Assembly (NCBI GenBank): GCA_934569215.1
Contig: CAKTKF010000033.1
Coordinates: 1 to 8,799 of the forward strand
Length of the DNA: 8,799 nt
From: an uncultured Oscillospiraceae bacterium
GTDB taxonomy: Bacteria > Bacillota > Clostridia > Oscillospirales > Oscillospiraceae
Reading direction: 5' to 3'
This document shows, one piece after another, positions 1 through 7,317 of this stretch. A program made the translations under genes and the position numbers. Below the pieces are notes generated by a model that made no database searches, was not told where the DNA came from, and worked only from the letters and a program-made list of their open reading frames with translations. Within the stretch, counting starts at the first letter, position 1; every line of letters begins with the position of its first letter.

Positions 1-560
1 CCTCCCAGAACCGGCGGCAGGAGCAGCTGGCGACGCAAGGCTACATTCTGGCCGAAGCGCTGACCCGGTGCGCGATCCCCGTCCGGGTGTTGTCCTTCTG
101 TTCCGTCAGCGGCTGTACCGTTCTGCGGGAGTACCGGGATTACCGGGAAAATCAGGGCAACAACCGGATTTTCGAGTTCGCCGCCGCCGGGTGGAACCGG
201 GACGGCCTTGCCCTGCGGGCAGTGGACTGGCTTCTGCGTCGGTCGGGAGAGCAGCAGCGGCTTTTGCTGATCCTCACCGACGCGAATCCCAACGACGATA
301 CCCGCCTCCCCGGAACTGGGAATCAGTTTTTTAGCCGGGACTACAGCGGCAAGCCCGCCGTGGCTGACGCCGCCGAGGAGGCAACGATGCTGCGCAGGCA
401 TGGCAATCCACCGCTGTGCCTGTTCTCCGGCCGGGAGGGCGATCTAAGCAGCGCCCGCACCATTTACGGCCGGGATGTGGTAAGGCTTCCCTCCGTGGGC
501 TGGTTTGCCCAGACCGTGGGGAAGATCATTCAGGGACGGTTGCAGGCTCTTGAAAGTTAA
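1..560 (+). CDS. VWA-domain protein, NorD/CobT-like (C-terminal part, cut by left edge)
   Basis: The reading frame is open from base 3 to the TAA at 558-560, giving 185 visible residues; the start lies left of the window. The first residues, Ser-Gln followed by Asn-Arg-Arg-Gln-Glu, fit the end of a DxSxSQ metal-ion-dependent adhesion site (MIDAS) of a VWA fold, whose Asp would sit just outside the window. Next come a strand ending IPVRVLSF, an NRIFEF...GWNRDG segment, a hydrophobic strand LLLILTDANPND (about 261-300) carrying the expected MIDAS Asp, and a final LCLFSG strand and helix. This order matches the C-terminal VWA domain of the proteins annotated as nitric oxide reductase activation protein (NorD) or CobT-like in Firmicutes. 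Those are about 600 residues long and are usually paired with a MoxR-type AAA+ ATPase. They are thought to act as metal-insertion or remodelling partners, but the clostridial members have no proven substrate. No Thr is visible at the usual second MIDAS position. Family call fairly sure, function unknown. Confidence 0.8.
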   Translation, partial: SQNRRQEQLATQGYILAEALTRCAIPVRVLSFCSVSGCTVLREYRDYRENQGNNRIFEFAAAGWNRDGLALRAVDWLLRRSGEQQRLLLILTDANPNDDTRLPGTGNQFFSRDYSGKPAVADAAEEATMLRRHGNPPLCLFSGREGDLSSARTIYGRDVVRLPSVGWFAQTVGKIIQGRLQALES

Positions 561-562
561 CG

Positions 563-593
563 AAAAAAACGCGGCTTCAAAGCCGCGTTTTTT
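563..593 (+). terminator. Rho-independent terminator of the VWA gene
   Basis: A GC-rich 7-bp stem (570-576 with 581-587) closes a TCAA loop. It is followed by six T (588-593) and preceded by seven A (563-569), so the A-tract can extend the stem and the hairpin could also stop reverse transcription. It begins 2-10 bases after the TAA of the VWA gene and separates it from the peptidase unit. Confidence 0.9.
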
Positions 594-607
594 AGACAAA
601 TTGGCAC

Positions 608-636
608 TGTACAACGCCTTTTAAGTATGCTACAAT
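608..636 (+). promoter_or_regulatory. Predicted sigma-A promoter for the peptidase-GNAT unit
   Basis: An extended -10 element reads TGCTACAAT at 628-636, with TACAAT at 631-636 differing from consensus at one base. A weak -35 TGTACA lies at 608-613 with a 17-base spacer. It sits directly after the terminator of the previous gene. Transcription would begin near 643, leaving a short leader of about 20 bases before the ribosome site at 655. The weak -35 makes this a moderate call; the placement is what supports it. Confidence 0.5.
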
Positions 637-654
637 TCCCAAAAGCGGGAAAAC

Positions 655-659
655 AGGAG
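655..659 (+). promoter_or_regulatory. Ribosome binding site that decides the M28 start
   Basis: AGGAG at 655-659 is the only strong Shine-Dalgarno sequence near the 5' end of the reading frame. It rules against the upstream ATG at 627, which has no ribosome site and lies inside the predicted -10 region. The possible starts after it are ATG 660 (no spacer), ATG 663 (3-base spacer) and TTG 669 (9-base spacer). Confidence 0.75.
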
Positions 660-662
660 ATG

Positions 663-2663
663 ATGACCTTGGCAAGTCAAGCGCAGCGGTATCTGGAAAA
701 GCTGGACATCGGCTATTCCTACCGCCTTGCAAAGCGGATGGAAAGTTACCGCACCAACCCCGTGCTGGGCTACCGCACCGCAGGCTCCCCGGCGGAGATC
801 GCCACCGGAGATATGCTGGCGGCGGAGATGAAGAAAATCGGCTTTTCCAAAGTGTGGAAGGACACCATCACCGTGGACGCCTGGGAATTTGAGAAAGCGG
901 AGCTGTCCTTCACCGACGCGGAGGGGCAGGAACGCCATGTCCAGCTGGGCGCGTATCAGACGAATTTCGTCACGGACGGCCCTACGGCCTATGAGCTGGT
1001 CTATGCGGGCAAGGGTACGGAAGCGGATTATGAGGGGCTGGACGTTACCGGCAAGCTGGTGCTGGTGGAGATCAACCAGAGAAACGAATGGTGGATCAAC
1101 TACCCCGTGTACCAGGCGTATCTCAAGGGCGCGGCGGCGCTGATCGCCGTGCAGACCGGGGGCTATGGCGAGGTGGACGACGCCGCGCTGAACGCCCAGG
1201 ACATTGCAGGCCCTCCCGAGGCTGCCGCCTTTTCCATTTCCCGGAAGGACGCCGCAGCGCTGAAGGAGTTGCTTGCGCCCGGCGTGTCGGTGTCCGTCAC
1301 CCTGGACGCCTGCACCCGTGTGGAGCGCGACCGCACCACCTACAACATCATCGGCGAGCTGACCGGCCGGAACCCCGACCGGAAGATCATGCTGTCCGCC
1401 CACTATGACTCCTATTTTGACGGGTTTCAGGACGACAACACCGCCATTTCCATGATGCTGGGCATGGGCAAGGCGCTGGTAGAGACCGGCTGGCAGCCGG
1501 AGAACACCATCCTTTTCTGCGCCATGGCGTCAGAGGAATGGGGCGTGGCGGATTCCCAGTTCGACTGGTCAACCGGGGCTTACGAGCAGGTGTTCACCGT
1601 ACATCCCGAGTGGCGGGGGCAGGTCATTGCCAATATGAATTTTGAGCTGCCCGCCCTTGCCCACGGCACCAGGGCGCGGATCCGCAGCACCTACGAATAT
1701 GTGGATTTTCTGGAAGAATTCCTGGAAAATCTCCCGGAGCTGACCCAGGGCTACCCGGAGGAGACCCGGATCACCGCCCCCATCGAGACATGGTCGGACG
1801 ATTTTTCCATCGCCATCGCGGGCATTCCATCCATGGTCAACGATTTCACCGGCGGCAGCTTCATGGAGACCCACTACCATTCCCAGTTCGACAACGACAC
1901 CTACTATGACGAGGACGTGTACCGCCTCCACCACGAGCTGTTCGGACTGCTGCTGATGGCCATCGACAGAACCAGGGTTGTGCCACTGAACTTTGCCGGA
2001 ACCTTCCAAAAGGCCAAGGAGGCGCTGGACTTGGACTGGTGCGCCCGGACGGAGGCCGACGGCGAGAGCCTTGCCCAGGCGCTGGACGAAGCGGCGGCGC
2101 TTGCCCAGCAGGTTTACGACCATGCCGCGGCCATCAACCGGGGGCAGGCACCCGGCGAGGACGCCGGTCGATTGGAGCGGCAGCTGCTGGATTTGTTCCA
2201 GCGCACCCAGGACACCTTTGTCCGCATCGACTGGTACGGCAACGTCCAGTTTCCCCAGGAAAGCTTGCAGCAAAGCCTGGAGCTGCTCCACGGCGCGGCG
2301 GACAGTCTGACGGAAGGAAATCTCTCCGCGGCACTGCGGAAGCTCTACGAGATCGACAACAACCGCTATGCCTTCCTGTTTGAGCAGCGGGTGTACCGCC
2401 ATTTTACCCAGTATGTATTTTCCCAGCCCAAGGAACGCCTGAAATGGGGCTACCGCCGGATCGTAGGGTATATCAACCTCTATGCCACGGTGAAGAGCCT
2501 GCTGGAAAAGAAAGCCCGGGGCATTACGGACTACACTTCGGAAGCGGCCTTCCTGCAGGGCGCAGCCGCCGCCCAGGAGGGCGCCTACCGGGATTTGGTG
2601 GGCAGTCTGAACATCAGTGTGGAGGAAATGAAGCGGATGCTCCGCGACTGCCTCCCAAGATAA
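663..2663 (+). CDS. M28-family metallopeptidase-like protein with PA domain
   Basis: This 666-residue protein resembles zinc aminopeptidases of family M28. No signal peptide or membrane segment is visible, so it is probably cytoplasmic. Residues about 105-215 look like a protease-associated (PA) insert (GKLVLVEI, then KGAAALIAV). The peptidase core shows His247-Tyr-Asp249, Asp257-Asp258-Asn, Ser-Glu291-Glu292-Trp-Gly and a late His404-Tyr-His406...Asp410, which match the HxD, DDN, catalytic EE and final His of M28. The usual fourth ligand, Asp in an NLD-like motif, aligns with Asn326 of NMNFE; Glu328 follows. Residues about 440-666 are mostly helical, charged and unassigned. The start follows AGGAG at 655; TTG 669 is the alternative, and ATG 627 is unlikely. 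The stop overlaps the ribosome site of the GNAT gene, so the two are co-transcribed. M28 enzymes remove N-terminal residues from peptides, but some relatives act on other amides, and activity here is uncertain. Confidence 0.85.
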   Translation: MTLASQAQRYLEKLDIGYSYRLAKRMESYRTNPVLGYRTAGSPAEIATGDMLAAEMKKIGFSKVWKDTITVDAWEFEKAELSFTDAEGQERHVQLGAYQTNFVTDGPTAYELVYAGKGTEADYEGLDVTGKLVLVEINQRNEWWINYPVYQAYLKGAAALIAVQTGGYGEVDDAALNAQDIAGPPEAAAFSISRKDAAALKELLAPGVSVSVTLDACTRVERDRTTYNIIGELTGRNPDRKIMLSAHYDSYFDGFQDDNTAISMMLGMGKALVETGWQPENTILFCAMASEEWGVADSQFDWSTGAYEQVFTVHPEWRGQVIANMNFELPALAHGTRARIRSTYEYVDFLEEFLENLPELTQGYPEETRITAPIETWSDDFSIAIAGIPSMVNDFTGGSFMETHYHSQFDNDTYYDEDVYRLHHELFGLLLMAIDRTRVVPLNFAGTFQKAKEALDLDWCARTEADGESLAQALDEAAALAQQVYDHAAAINRGQAPGEDAGRLERQLLDLFQRTQDTFVRIDWYGNVQFPQESLQQSLELLHGAADSLTEGNLSAALRKLYEIDNNRYAFLFEQRVYRHFTQYVFSQPKERLKWGYRRIVGYINLYATVKSLLEKKARGITDYTSEAAFLQGAAAAQEGAYRDLVGSLNISVEEMKRMLRDCLPR

Positions 2664-2675
2664 AGGAACGAATAT

Positions 2676-3347
2676 ATGGAAAGCGAATTATACAAAGTTA
2701 CCAAGGAAGACCTCCCCCGGCTGCAGGCGCTGCTGAACAAGTGCTTTGCCTCCGACCCGCTGTATGAGACCCTGATTCCCAACGAGGACGTCCGCAAGCG
2801 GCTTTTGCCGAAGCTGTTTGCCTGCGACATGGAGGAATTTTACAAGAACTGCGACATTTTTGCCGACAGCCCAGACTTAAACGGCCTTCTGGTGGTCTCC
2901 GACGAGGCCGAGCCGTACCATTTTCTCCAATACTACTTCACGGAGCTGGAAGCGGAATTGCAGACGGACGCATGGCTTATCAAGGAAGACCCGTCCCTGA
3001 AAACTCTGTTCCACTTTTTTGCCGCCCGGGATTATCTGAACTCCCACTGGACGACCCAGCTCCACGAGGACAACCGGCTCCACGTGATCTATTTGGCGGT
3101 AGACCCCCAGATGCAGCATCATGGCATTGCGGTGAAGCTGCTGAAGGCGGCGGTGGATTACGCGGACAAGCATCACATGATGATGTCCCTGGAGACCCAC
3201 AACCCTAATAACGTCACGCTTTACCGGCAGTTTGGGTTTGAAGTTTACGAGGTTCTGGAAAAGCATTTTCATCTGAAACAGTTCTGCATGGTACGCCCGA
3301 TACAAAGTGAGCTTGGCCAGCCCGTGAAGCCGGGGAATGCGATTTAA
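2676..3347 (+). CDS. GNAT-family N-acetyltransferase
   Basis: This 223-residue soluble protein would move an acetyl group from acetyl-CoA to an amine. Its C-terminal half carries the GNAT signature: a strand HVIYLAVDP (136-144), then the CoA-phosphate loop Gln147-His-His-Gly150-Ile-Ala152 leading into a helix. After that come strand SLET (171-174) and N..NV.LYR.FGF (176-188) with the typical Tyr183. The first 130 residues are more divergent and probably shape the acceptor pocket. AAAGGA at 2662-2667, overlapping the stop of the peptidase gene, lies 8 bases before the ATG, and only 12 bases separate the genes, so they form an operon. The acceptor cannot be read from sequence. Candidates are peptide N-termini released by the neighbouring peptidase, or amines such as polyamines given the convergent polyamine transporter. 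Family sure, substrate unknown. Confidence 0.88.
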   Translation: MESELYKVTKEDLPRLQALLNKCFASDPLYETLIPNEDVRKRLLPKLFACDMEEFYKNCDIFADSPDLNGLLVVSDEAEPYHFLQYYFTELEAELQTDAWLIKEDPSLKTLFHFFAARDYLNSHWTTQLHEDNRLHVIYLAVDPQMQHHGIAVKLLKAAVDYADKHHMMMSLETHNPNNVTLYRQFGFEVYEVLEKHFHLKQFCMVRPIQSELGQPVKPGNAI

Positions 3348-3357
3348 CCGAGAACAG

Positions 3358-3391
3358 AAAATCCCGTCCGCAATTCGCGGACGGGAATTTT
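3358..3391. terminator. Bidirectional terminator between GNAT gene and potD
   Basis: A perfect 10-bp stem (3362-3371 with 3377-3386) encloses a 5-base loop. On the + strand it is followed by TTTT at 3388-3391 and soon another T5; on the - strand it is followed by TTTT from the A-run at 3358-3361. It lies 14 bases after the GNAT stop and 43 bases after the potD stop, so one hairpin can end both convergent operons. The 82-base gap holds nothing else that I can see. Confidence 0.9.
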
Positions 3392-3429
3392 CCTGTTTTT
3401 GCGCACTTTTTCAGCAGGTCAAAAGACAA

Positions 3430-4506
3430 TCAACCGTTGCGGACTTCCATGAACAGGCTTTCCATATACCGGGAGGTCTCCTCGGGCAGGAAGTTGAAGC
3501 TGGTGCCGGTGGCCAGGGTATCCGCGTCGGGGTAGGCCACGTCACTGTTTGCGACCTCCGGATCCATCAGCTCCTTCGCCGCGGTGGAAGGGACGCTGTA
3601 GCCCAAAAACGCCATGTTGGCGGAGGAAATCCCCGGGCTGCACAGGAAGTTGATGAAGGTCTCCGCCGCTTCCTTCTCCTGGCAGCAGGTGGGGATGCAC
3701 ATGGCGTCGATGAACATGTTGTAGCCCTGAGCCGTGGGACGGTAGAAGGCCAGATCGGGGTTCTCCTCCACCATGGTCAGATAGTCGCCGGCGTAGTAGG
3801 GGGCGATCCAGGCCTCCTCGTTTTCCATGGCGTCAAAAATCTGATCCATGACGTACTGCTGCACCACGGGCTTCTGCTCCGCCAGCTTGGCGGCGCAATC
3901 CTGAAGCTCGGTCTCGTCGGTGGTGTTCACGTCGTAGCCCAGCAGGTACTCGGCAATGCCGAAGGCGTCCCGGGAGTTGTCGAACATCAGGATCTTTCCG
4001 GCGTACTTCTCGTTCCACAGCAGCTCCCAGCCGGTGACGTCGGCTTCATCCACGTACTTGGTGTTGTAGATGATGCCCACGGTACCCCAGGTGTAGGGGA
4101 CGGAGTATTTGTTCTCCGGGTCGTAGGAAGTGTTCTTGAAGGAGTCGTCGATATACTGGTAGTTGGGGATGTTGTCAAAGTTTAGCTCCTCCAGCATACC
4201 CTCCTGCACCATCCGGCCGATCATGTAGTCGGAGGGAATGATCACGTCCACGGTGATGCCGCCGTTGGACAGCTTGGAGTACATGATCTCGTTGGAGTCG
4301 TAGGTGGAATACTGTACGCGGATGTTGGGGTAGGCTTCCTCAAAGGCGGCGATCACATCCAGAGAGCCGTCGTCGCCCTCGGAGATGTACTGCCCCCAGT
4401 TGTAAACGTACAGGGTGGTTTTTTCACTGCTGCCGCAGCCGGAAAGCCCGGCCAGGCAGCTTACGGCAAGCAAGACGGAAAGGACAACGCAAATTACTTT
4501 TTTCAT
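3430..4506 (-). CDS. potD: Spermidine/putrescine ABC transporter substrate-binding lipoprotein PotD
   Basis: This 358-residue protein captures polyamines outside the membrane and delivers them to PotBC. A lysine-led hydrophobic signal peptide ends in the lipobox Leu21-Ser-Gly-Cys24, so the mature protein is lipid-anchored at Cys24. The two-lobed periplasmic-binding fold follows, with family landmarks LYVYNWGQY (32-40), VIIPSDYMIGRM (around Ser92 and Tyr94), SVPYTWGTVGIIYN, FDNSRDAFGIAEYLLGY (Asp176, Asp180) and NMFIDAMCIP (Phe265, Asp267). Compared from memory with E. coli PotD, the acidic residue of the NWxEY motif is Gln39, the Glu at the second site of the Asp/Glu pair is Asp180, and the pocket Trp is Phe265. 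The other acidic contacts, Asp176 and Asp267, are kept. Ligand preference could therefore differ. It is the last gene of the operon, 12 bases after potC, with AAGGAG at 4514-4519 giving an 8-base spacer. The family call is firm; spermidine versus putrescine is open. Confidence 0.93.
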   Translation of the reverse strand: MKKVICVVLSVLLAVSCLAGLSGCGSSEKTTLYVYNWGQYISEGDDGSLDVIAAFEEAYPNIRVQYSTYDSNEIMYSKLSNGGITVDVIIPSDYMIGRMVQEGMLEELNFDNIPNYQYIDDSFKNTSYDPENKYSVPYTWGTVGIIYNTKYVDEADVTGWELLWNEKYAGKILMFDNSRDAFGIAEYLLGYDVNTTDETELQDCAAKLAEQKPVVQQYVMDQIFDAMENEEAWIAPYYAGDYLTMVEENPDLAFYRPTAQGYNMFIDAMCIPTCCQEKEAAETFINFLCSPGISSANMAFLGYSVPSTAAKELMDPEVANSDVAYPDADTLATGTSFNFLPEETSRYMESLFMEVRNG

Positions 4507-4513
4507 GATAATT

Positions 4514-4519
4514 CTCCTT
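4514..4519 (-). promoter_or_regulatory. Strong ribosome binding site of potD
   Basis: On the minus strand AAGGAG lies 7-8 bases before the potD ATG and touches the TAA of potC. It is the best-spaced ribosome site in the operon, which fits the need for more binding protein than membrane subunits. Confidence 0.8.
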
Positions 4520-5334
4520 TATACCCCGCTGTGGGCAGCGGCTCGTTTTCTGTCCCCGCGGAGCTGAATGAGGTTCATGGTGACCATCAGCACCAGAATC
4601 AGCAGGAATAGCAGGGTGAACAGGGCGTAAATTTTCGGATGGAGGGGCTTTTTCGTGTAGGAATAGATCTCCACGGGAAGGGTCACGAAGTCCAGCCCGC
4701 TGACAAAATAGCTGATGACGAAATCGTCCAGGCTCATGGTAAAGGCCATGATGGCGCCGGACACGATGCCGGGGGCGATCTCATGGAGCGTCACCTTGAA
4801 AAACGCCTGCATGGGCGTGCAGCCCAAATCCATTGCCGCGTCCCGGAGAGAGCTGTCCGTCTGCTTGAGCTTGGGCATGACGTTCAGAATCACGTAGGGG
4901 AGATTGAAGGTGATGTGGGCGATGAGCAGCGTCCAGAAGGTCAGGCTGTTCCGCTGCCCCAGCATCCGGGTTCCCACGAAGACGAACAGCAGGGAAAGAG
5001 ACACGCCGGTGACGATATCCGGGTTCGTCATGGGAATGTTGGTCAGCGTCATGGCGGCCTTGCGCAGCCTGGGGGTCAGGTTGTAAATGCCCAGGGACGC
5101 CACCGTGCCGAAGACCGTGGCAATCAAGCTGGCGAGGATCGAGACGAGCAGAGAATTCCCCAGCAGCTTTAGAAGCGTTCTGTCCTGGAACAGACGGGCG
5201 TACTGCTGCAAGGTAAAGCCTTCAAACTGGGTGACGTCCTTGCCTGTATTGAAGGACGCCACGATGAGCACCGCCATGGGGACGTACAGGAAAATGAAAA
5301 TCAGAACGGTAAGGATGCGGTTGGCTCTTTTCAT
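4519..5334 (-). CDS. potC: Spermidine/putrescine ABC transporter permease PotC
   Basis: This 271-residue inner-membrane protein forms half of the polyamine channel with PotB. Six hydrophobic segments are visible: ILTVLIFIFLYVPMAVLIV near residue 8, LLVSILASLIATVFG, PDIVTGVSLSLLFVFVG, LLIAHITFNLPYVIL, VSGAIMAFTMSLDDFVISY and LFTLLFLLILVLMV near the C-terminus. The loop that docks on PotA is the EAA motif, here DAAMDLGCTPMQAFFKVTL followed by HEIAPG; the first Glu is Asp and the usual Leu-Pro is Leu-His. The MSLDDFVIS segment is typical of PotC. The ATG shares four bases (ATGA) with the stop of potB, so the two are translationally coupled; the upstream GGAAGG is rather distant, which makes coupling the more likely route. 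Length is normal for the family. Confidence 0.93.
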   Translation of the reverse strand: MKRANRILTVLIFIFLYVPMAVLIVASFNTGKDVTQFEGFTLQQYARLFQDRTLLKLLGNSLLVSILASLIATVFGTVASLGIYNLTPRLRKAAMTLTNIPMTNPDIVTGVSLSLLFVFVGTRMLGQRNSLTFWTLLIAHITFNLPYVILNVMPKLKQTDSSLRDAAMDLGCTPMQAFFKVTLHEIAPGIVSGAIMAFTMSLDDFVISYFVSGLDFVTLPVEIYSYTKKPLHPKIYALFTLLFLLILVLMVTMNLIQLRGDRKRAAAHSGV

Positions 5335-6155
5335 ACGATGACACCGCCTTCCTCATTGTCGCCGCCGAAGCGGTTCATGATGCCGGTGCAGATGAATACC
5401 AGAATCATCAGCACCAGACTCAGCGCCGCCCCCAGATTGGGGTTGTTGCCCTGCTTGAACTGGCGCTCGATCACGTCGCCGATGAGTACCGTGTCCGTAC
5501 CGCCCAGCTTCTGGGAGATATAGAAGGTGGACACCGCCGGGACAAACACCATGGTCATGCCGGAGAGAATGCCGGGAACGCTCAGCGGCAGCACCACCCG
5601 GGAAAACACCTGGGTGCTGTTGCAGCCCAAGTCCTCCGCCGCTTCGATGAGCCGGGGATCGATCTTGACGATGATGCCGTACAGAGGCAGAATCATATAG
5701 GGCAGATAGTTATACACCATGCCCAGAATGACCGCGCCGGGGGTACGGATGAGCCGCAGCCGCCCGATGCCGATGGCGTCGAGAATATTATTGATGATGC
5801 CGGTGTCCTGCAGCAATCCGACCCACGCCAGAGTGCGGAGCAGAAAGCTCATGCACATGGGCAGCATCACCAGCATATACAGGAACTTCTGGGCGGTCTG
5901 GCTCCGGTGGGCGATGTAGTAGGCTGTGGGATAGCCCAGCAGCAGGCAGATAAAGGCCGACGCCACCGCATAGAAGATGGACTGCCACAGAACGCCCCAG
6001 TACAGGTTCAGTCCCCGCAGGTTCACAAGGCTGAATTCCCCCGTAGACGGGTCGGTAAGAGCATAGTAGCACACCACACCCAGAGGGATCAGCGTGAATA
6101 CCACCATCCATATCAAATACGGGGTGCTGAGCAAGATAGACTTATTCTTCTTCAT
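5331..6155 (-). CDS. potB: Spermidine/putrescine ABC transporter permease PotB
   Basis: This 274-residue membrane protein is the partner of PotC. It opens with a lysine-rich MKKNK stretch, then TM1 ([18 protein letters not shown]), TM2 ([17 protein letters not shown]), TM3 ([20 protein letters not shown]), TM4 ([19 protein letters not shown]), TM5 after the docking loop, and TM6 ([16 protein letters not shown]). The docking loop is a near-perfect EAA motif, EAAEDLG with LPLSVPG downstream. I place the start at the ATG at 6155: the GGAGG at 6165-6169 lies 9 bases upstream of it, but directly abuts the other in-frame ATG at 6164 with no spacer. The gene overlaps the end of potA by 14 bases and overlaps potC by 4. 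The six-segment layout and PLYGII...D-EAA order match the PotB/PotC family rather than sulfate or phosphate permeases. Confidence 0.93.
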   Translation of the reverse strand: MKKNKSILLSTPYLIWMVVFTLIPLGVVCYYALTDPSTGEFSLVNLRGLNLYWGVLWQSIFYAVASAFICLLLGYPTAYYIAHRSQTAQKFLYMLVMLPMCMSFLLRTLAWVGLLQDTGIINNILDAIGIGRLRLIRTPGAVILGMVYNYLPYMILPLYGIIVKIDPRLIEAAEDLGCNSTQVFSRVVLPLSVPGILSGMTMVFVPAVSTFYISQKLGGTDTVLIGDVIERQFKQGNNPNLGAALSLVLMILVFICTGIMNRFGGDNEEGGVIV

Positions 6156-7263
6156 CTTCGGCATCCTCCGTCAGCTCGTCATACTCGGCGGAGTAGGAGC
6201 TGTAGTCGCCAAAGAGACCTGAATATTCGCTCTTGTGCATGATGTGAATGTCTTCCGGGTTCAGGCGGATGCCGATGGTCTCGCCCACGCCGTGGTAGTC
6301 CGTGGTCTGAATGAGCCACTTGAAGCCCTTGAACTCCACGATGATATCGTAGTTAAGACCCTTGAAGGTAATGCCCGTGACGGTGCCCACCAGATGACCC
6401 TCCGCGGGCTGCACGATGTCAATGTCCTCCGGGCGGATGACCACGTCCACCGGCTCGTTGGGGGCGAAGCCCTTGTCCACGCACTCAAAGACCCGGCCGA
6501 AGAACCGGACCCTGAAGTCTTCCAGCATGACGCCGTCCAAAATGTTGCTTTCGCCGATAAAGTCTGCCACAAAGGCGTTCTTCGGCTCATTATAGATATC
6601 CTCCGGTCTGCCGATCTGCTGAATCCGGCCTTTGTCCATGACCACCACGGTGTCGGACATGGTCAGGGCTTCCTCCTGATCGTGGGTGACATAGATGAAG
6701 GTGATGCCGGTGGTCTGCTGGATGCGTTTCAGCTCGATCTGCATGTCCTTGCGCAATCGCAGATCCAGCGCCGCCAGGGGTTCGTCCAGAAGCAGCACCT
6801 TCGGCTGGTTGACCAATGCCCGGGCGATGGCAACACGCTGCTGCTGGCCGCCGGACAGACTGTCCACGCTGCGGTTTTCGTAGCCTTTCAGGCTGACGAT
6901 CTCCAGCATTTCATTGACCCTGCGGTCAACCTCGGTCTTGGGCAGCTTTGCCACCTTCAGGCCGAAGGCGATGTTGTCGTACACATCCAGGTGCGGAAAA
7001 AGGGCATAACGCTGGAACACGGTGTTGATCTGCCGCTTGTAGGGCGGAACGTCGTTGATGACCTTCCCGTCAAACGTCACCGTGCCGGAGGTGGGCGTCA
7101 GAAAGCCGCCGATGATCCGAAGCGTTGTGGTCTTGCCGCAGCCGGAGGGGCCGAGCAGTGTGAGGAATTCGTGATCGTTGAAATAAAGATTGATGCCGTC
7201 GAGAATACGCTCCCCGTCGAACTCCATGGTCAAGTCCTGGAGTCTGATGAGTTCCTTGGACAT
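6142..7263 (-). CDS. potA: Spermidine/putrescine ABC transporter ATP-binding protein PotA
   Basis: This 373-residue cytoplasmic ATPase powers polyamine uptake by PotBCD. The nucleotide-binding domain is complete: Walker [10 protein letters not shown] (38-46), Q-loop [10 protein letters not shown] (Gln84), signature LSGGQQQ (136-142), Walker B VLLLDEP (156-162, catalytic Glu161), D-loop LAALD and switch His194. A TOBE-type regulatory domain follows from about residue 240 ([10 protein letters not shown], then a second NPEDIHIM repeat), as in other PotA/MalK-like subunits. The protein ends in a very acidic tail, [10 protein letters not shown]. The codons of that tail supply the GGAGG ribosome site of potB, so the two genes overlap. 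GGAGG at 7267-7271 precedes the ATG with a short 3-base spacer. It is first in the operon, behind a clear promoter. The context with potB, potC and potD makes polyamines the likely substrate, rather than iron or sugar. Confidence 0.94.
   Translation of the reverse strand: MSKELIRLQDLTMEFDGERILDGINLYFNDHEFLTLLGPSGCGKTTTLRIIGGFLTPTSGTVTFDGKVINDVPPYKRQINTVFQRYALFPHLDVYDNIAFGLKVAKLPKTEVDRRVNEMLEIVSLKGYENRSVDSLSGGQQQRVAIARALVNQPKVLLLDEPLAALDLRLRKDMQIELKRIQQTTGITFIYVTHDQEEALTMSDTVVVMDKGRIQQIGRPEDIYNEPKNAFVADFIGESNILDGVMLEDFRVRFFGRVFECVDKGFAPNEPVDVVIRPEDIDIVQPAEGHLVGTVTGITFKGLNYDIIVEFKGFKWLIQTTDYHGVGETIGIRLNPEDIHIMHKSEYSGLFGDYSSYSAEYDELTEDAEDEEE
6165..6169 (-). promoter_or_regulatory. Ribosome binding site of potB inside potA
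   Basis: GGAGG on the minus strand is formed by the Glu-Asp codons of the acidic PotA tail. It directly touches the ATG at 6164 but lies 9 bases from the ATG at 6155, so it favours the shorter PotB start. Confidence 0.7.
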
Positions 7264-7317
7264 TATCCTCCCCCGTTTCTGTTTATTTTGTGTTTACGCC
7301 GAAATACGACAGATACT

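Noticed and set aside
630..1403. Minus-strand open frames under the M28 gene (also 1569-2402)
   Set aside because: They are shadows of a GC-rich coding region with strong family motifs on the + strand; no promoter or ribosome site supports them.
3337..4185. Long + strand open frame (282 codons) antisense to potD
   Set aside because: Its codons mirror potD, the sequence is low-complexity Val/Gly/His-rich as expected from the antisense of a GC-rich gene, it runs through the terminator, and it matches no family.
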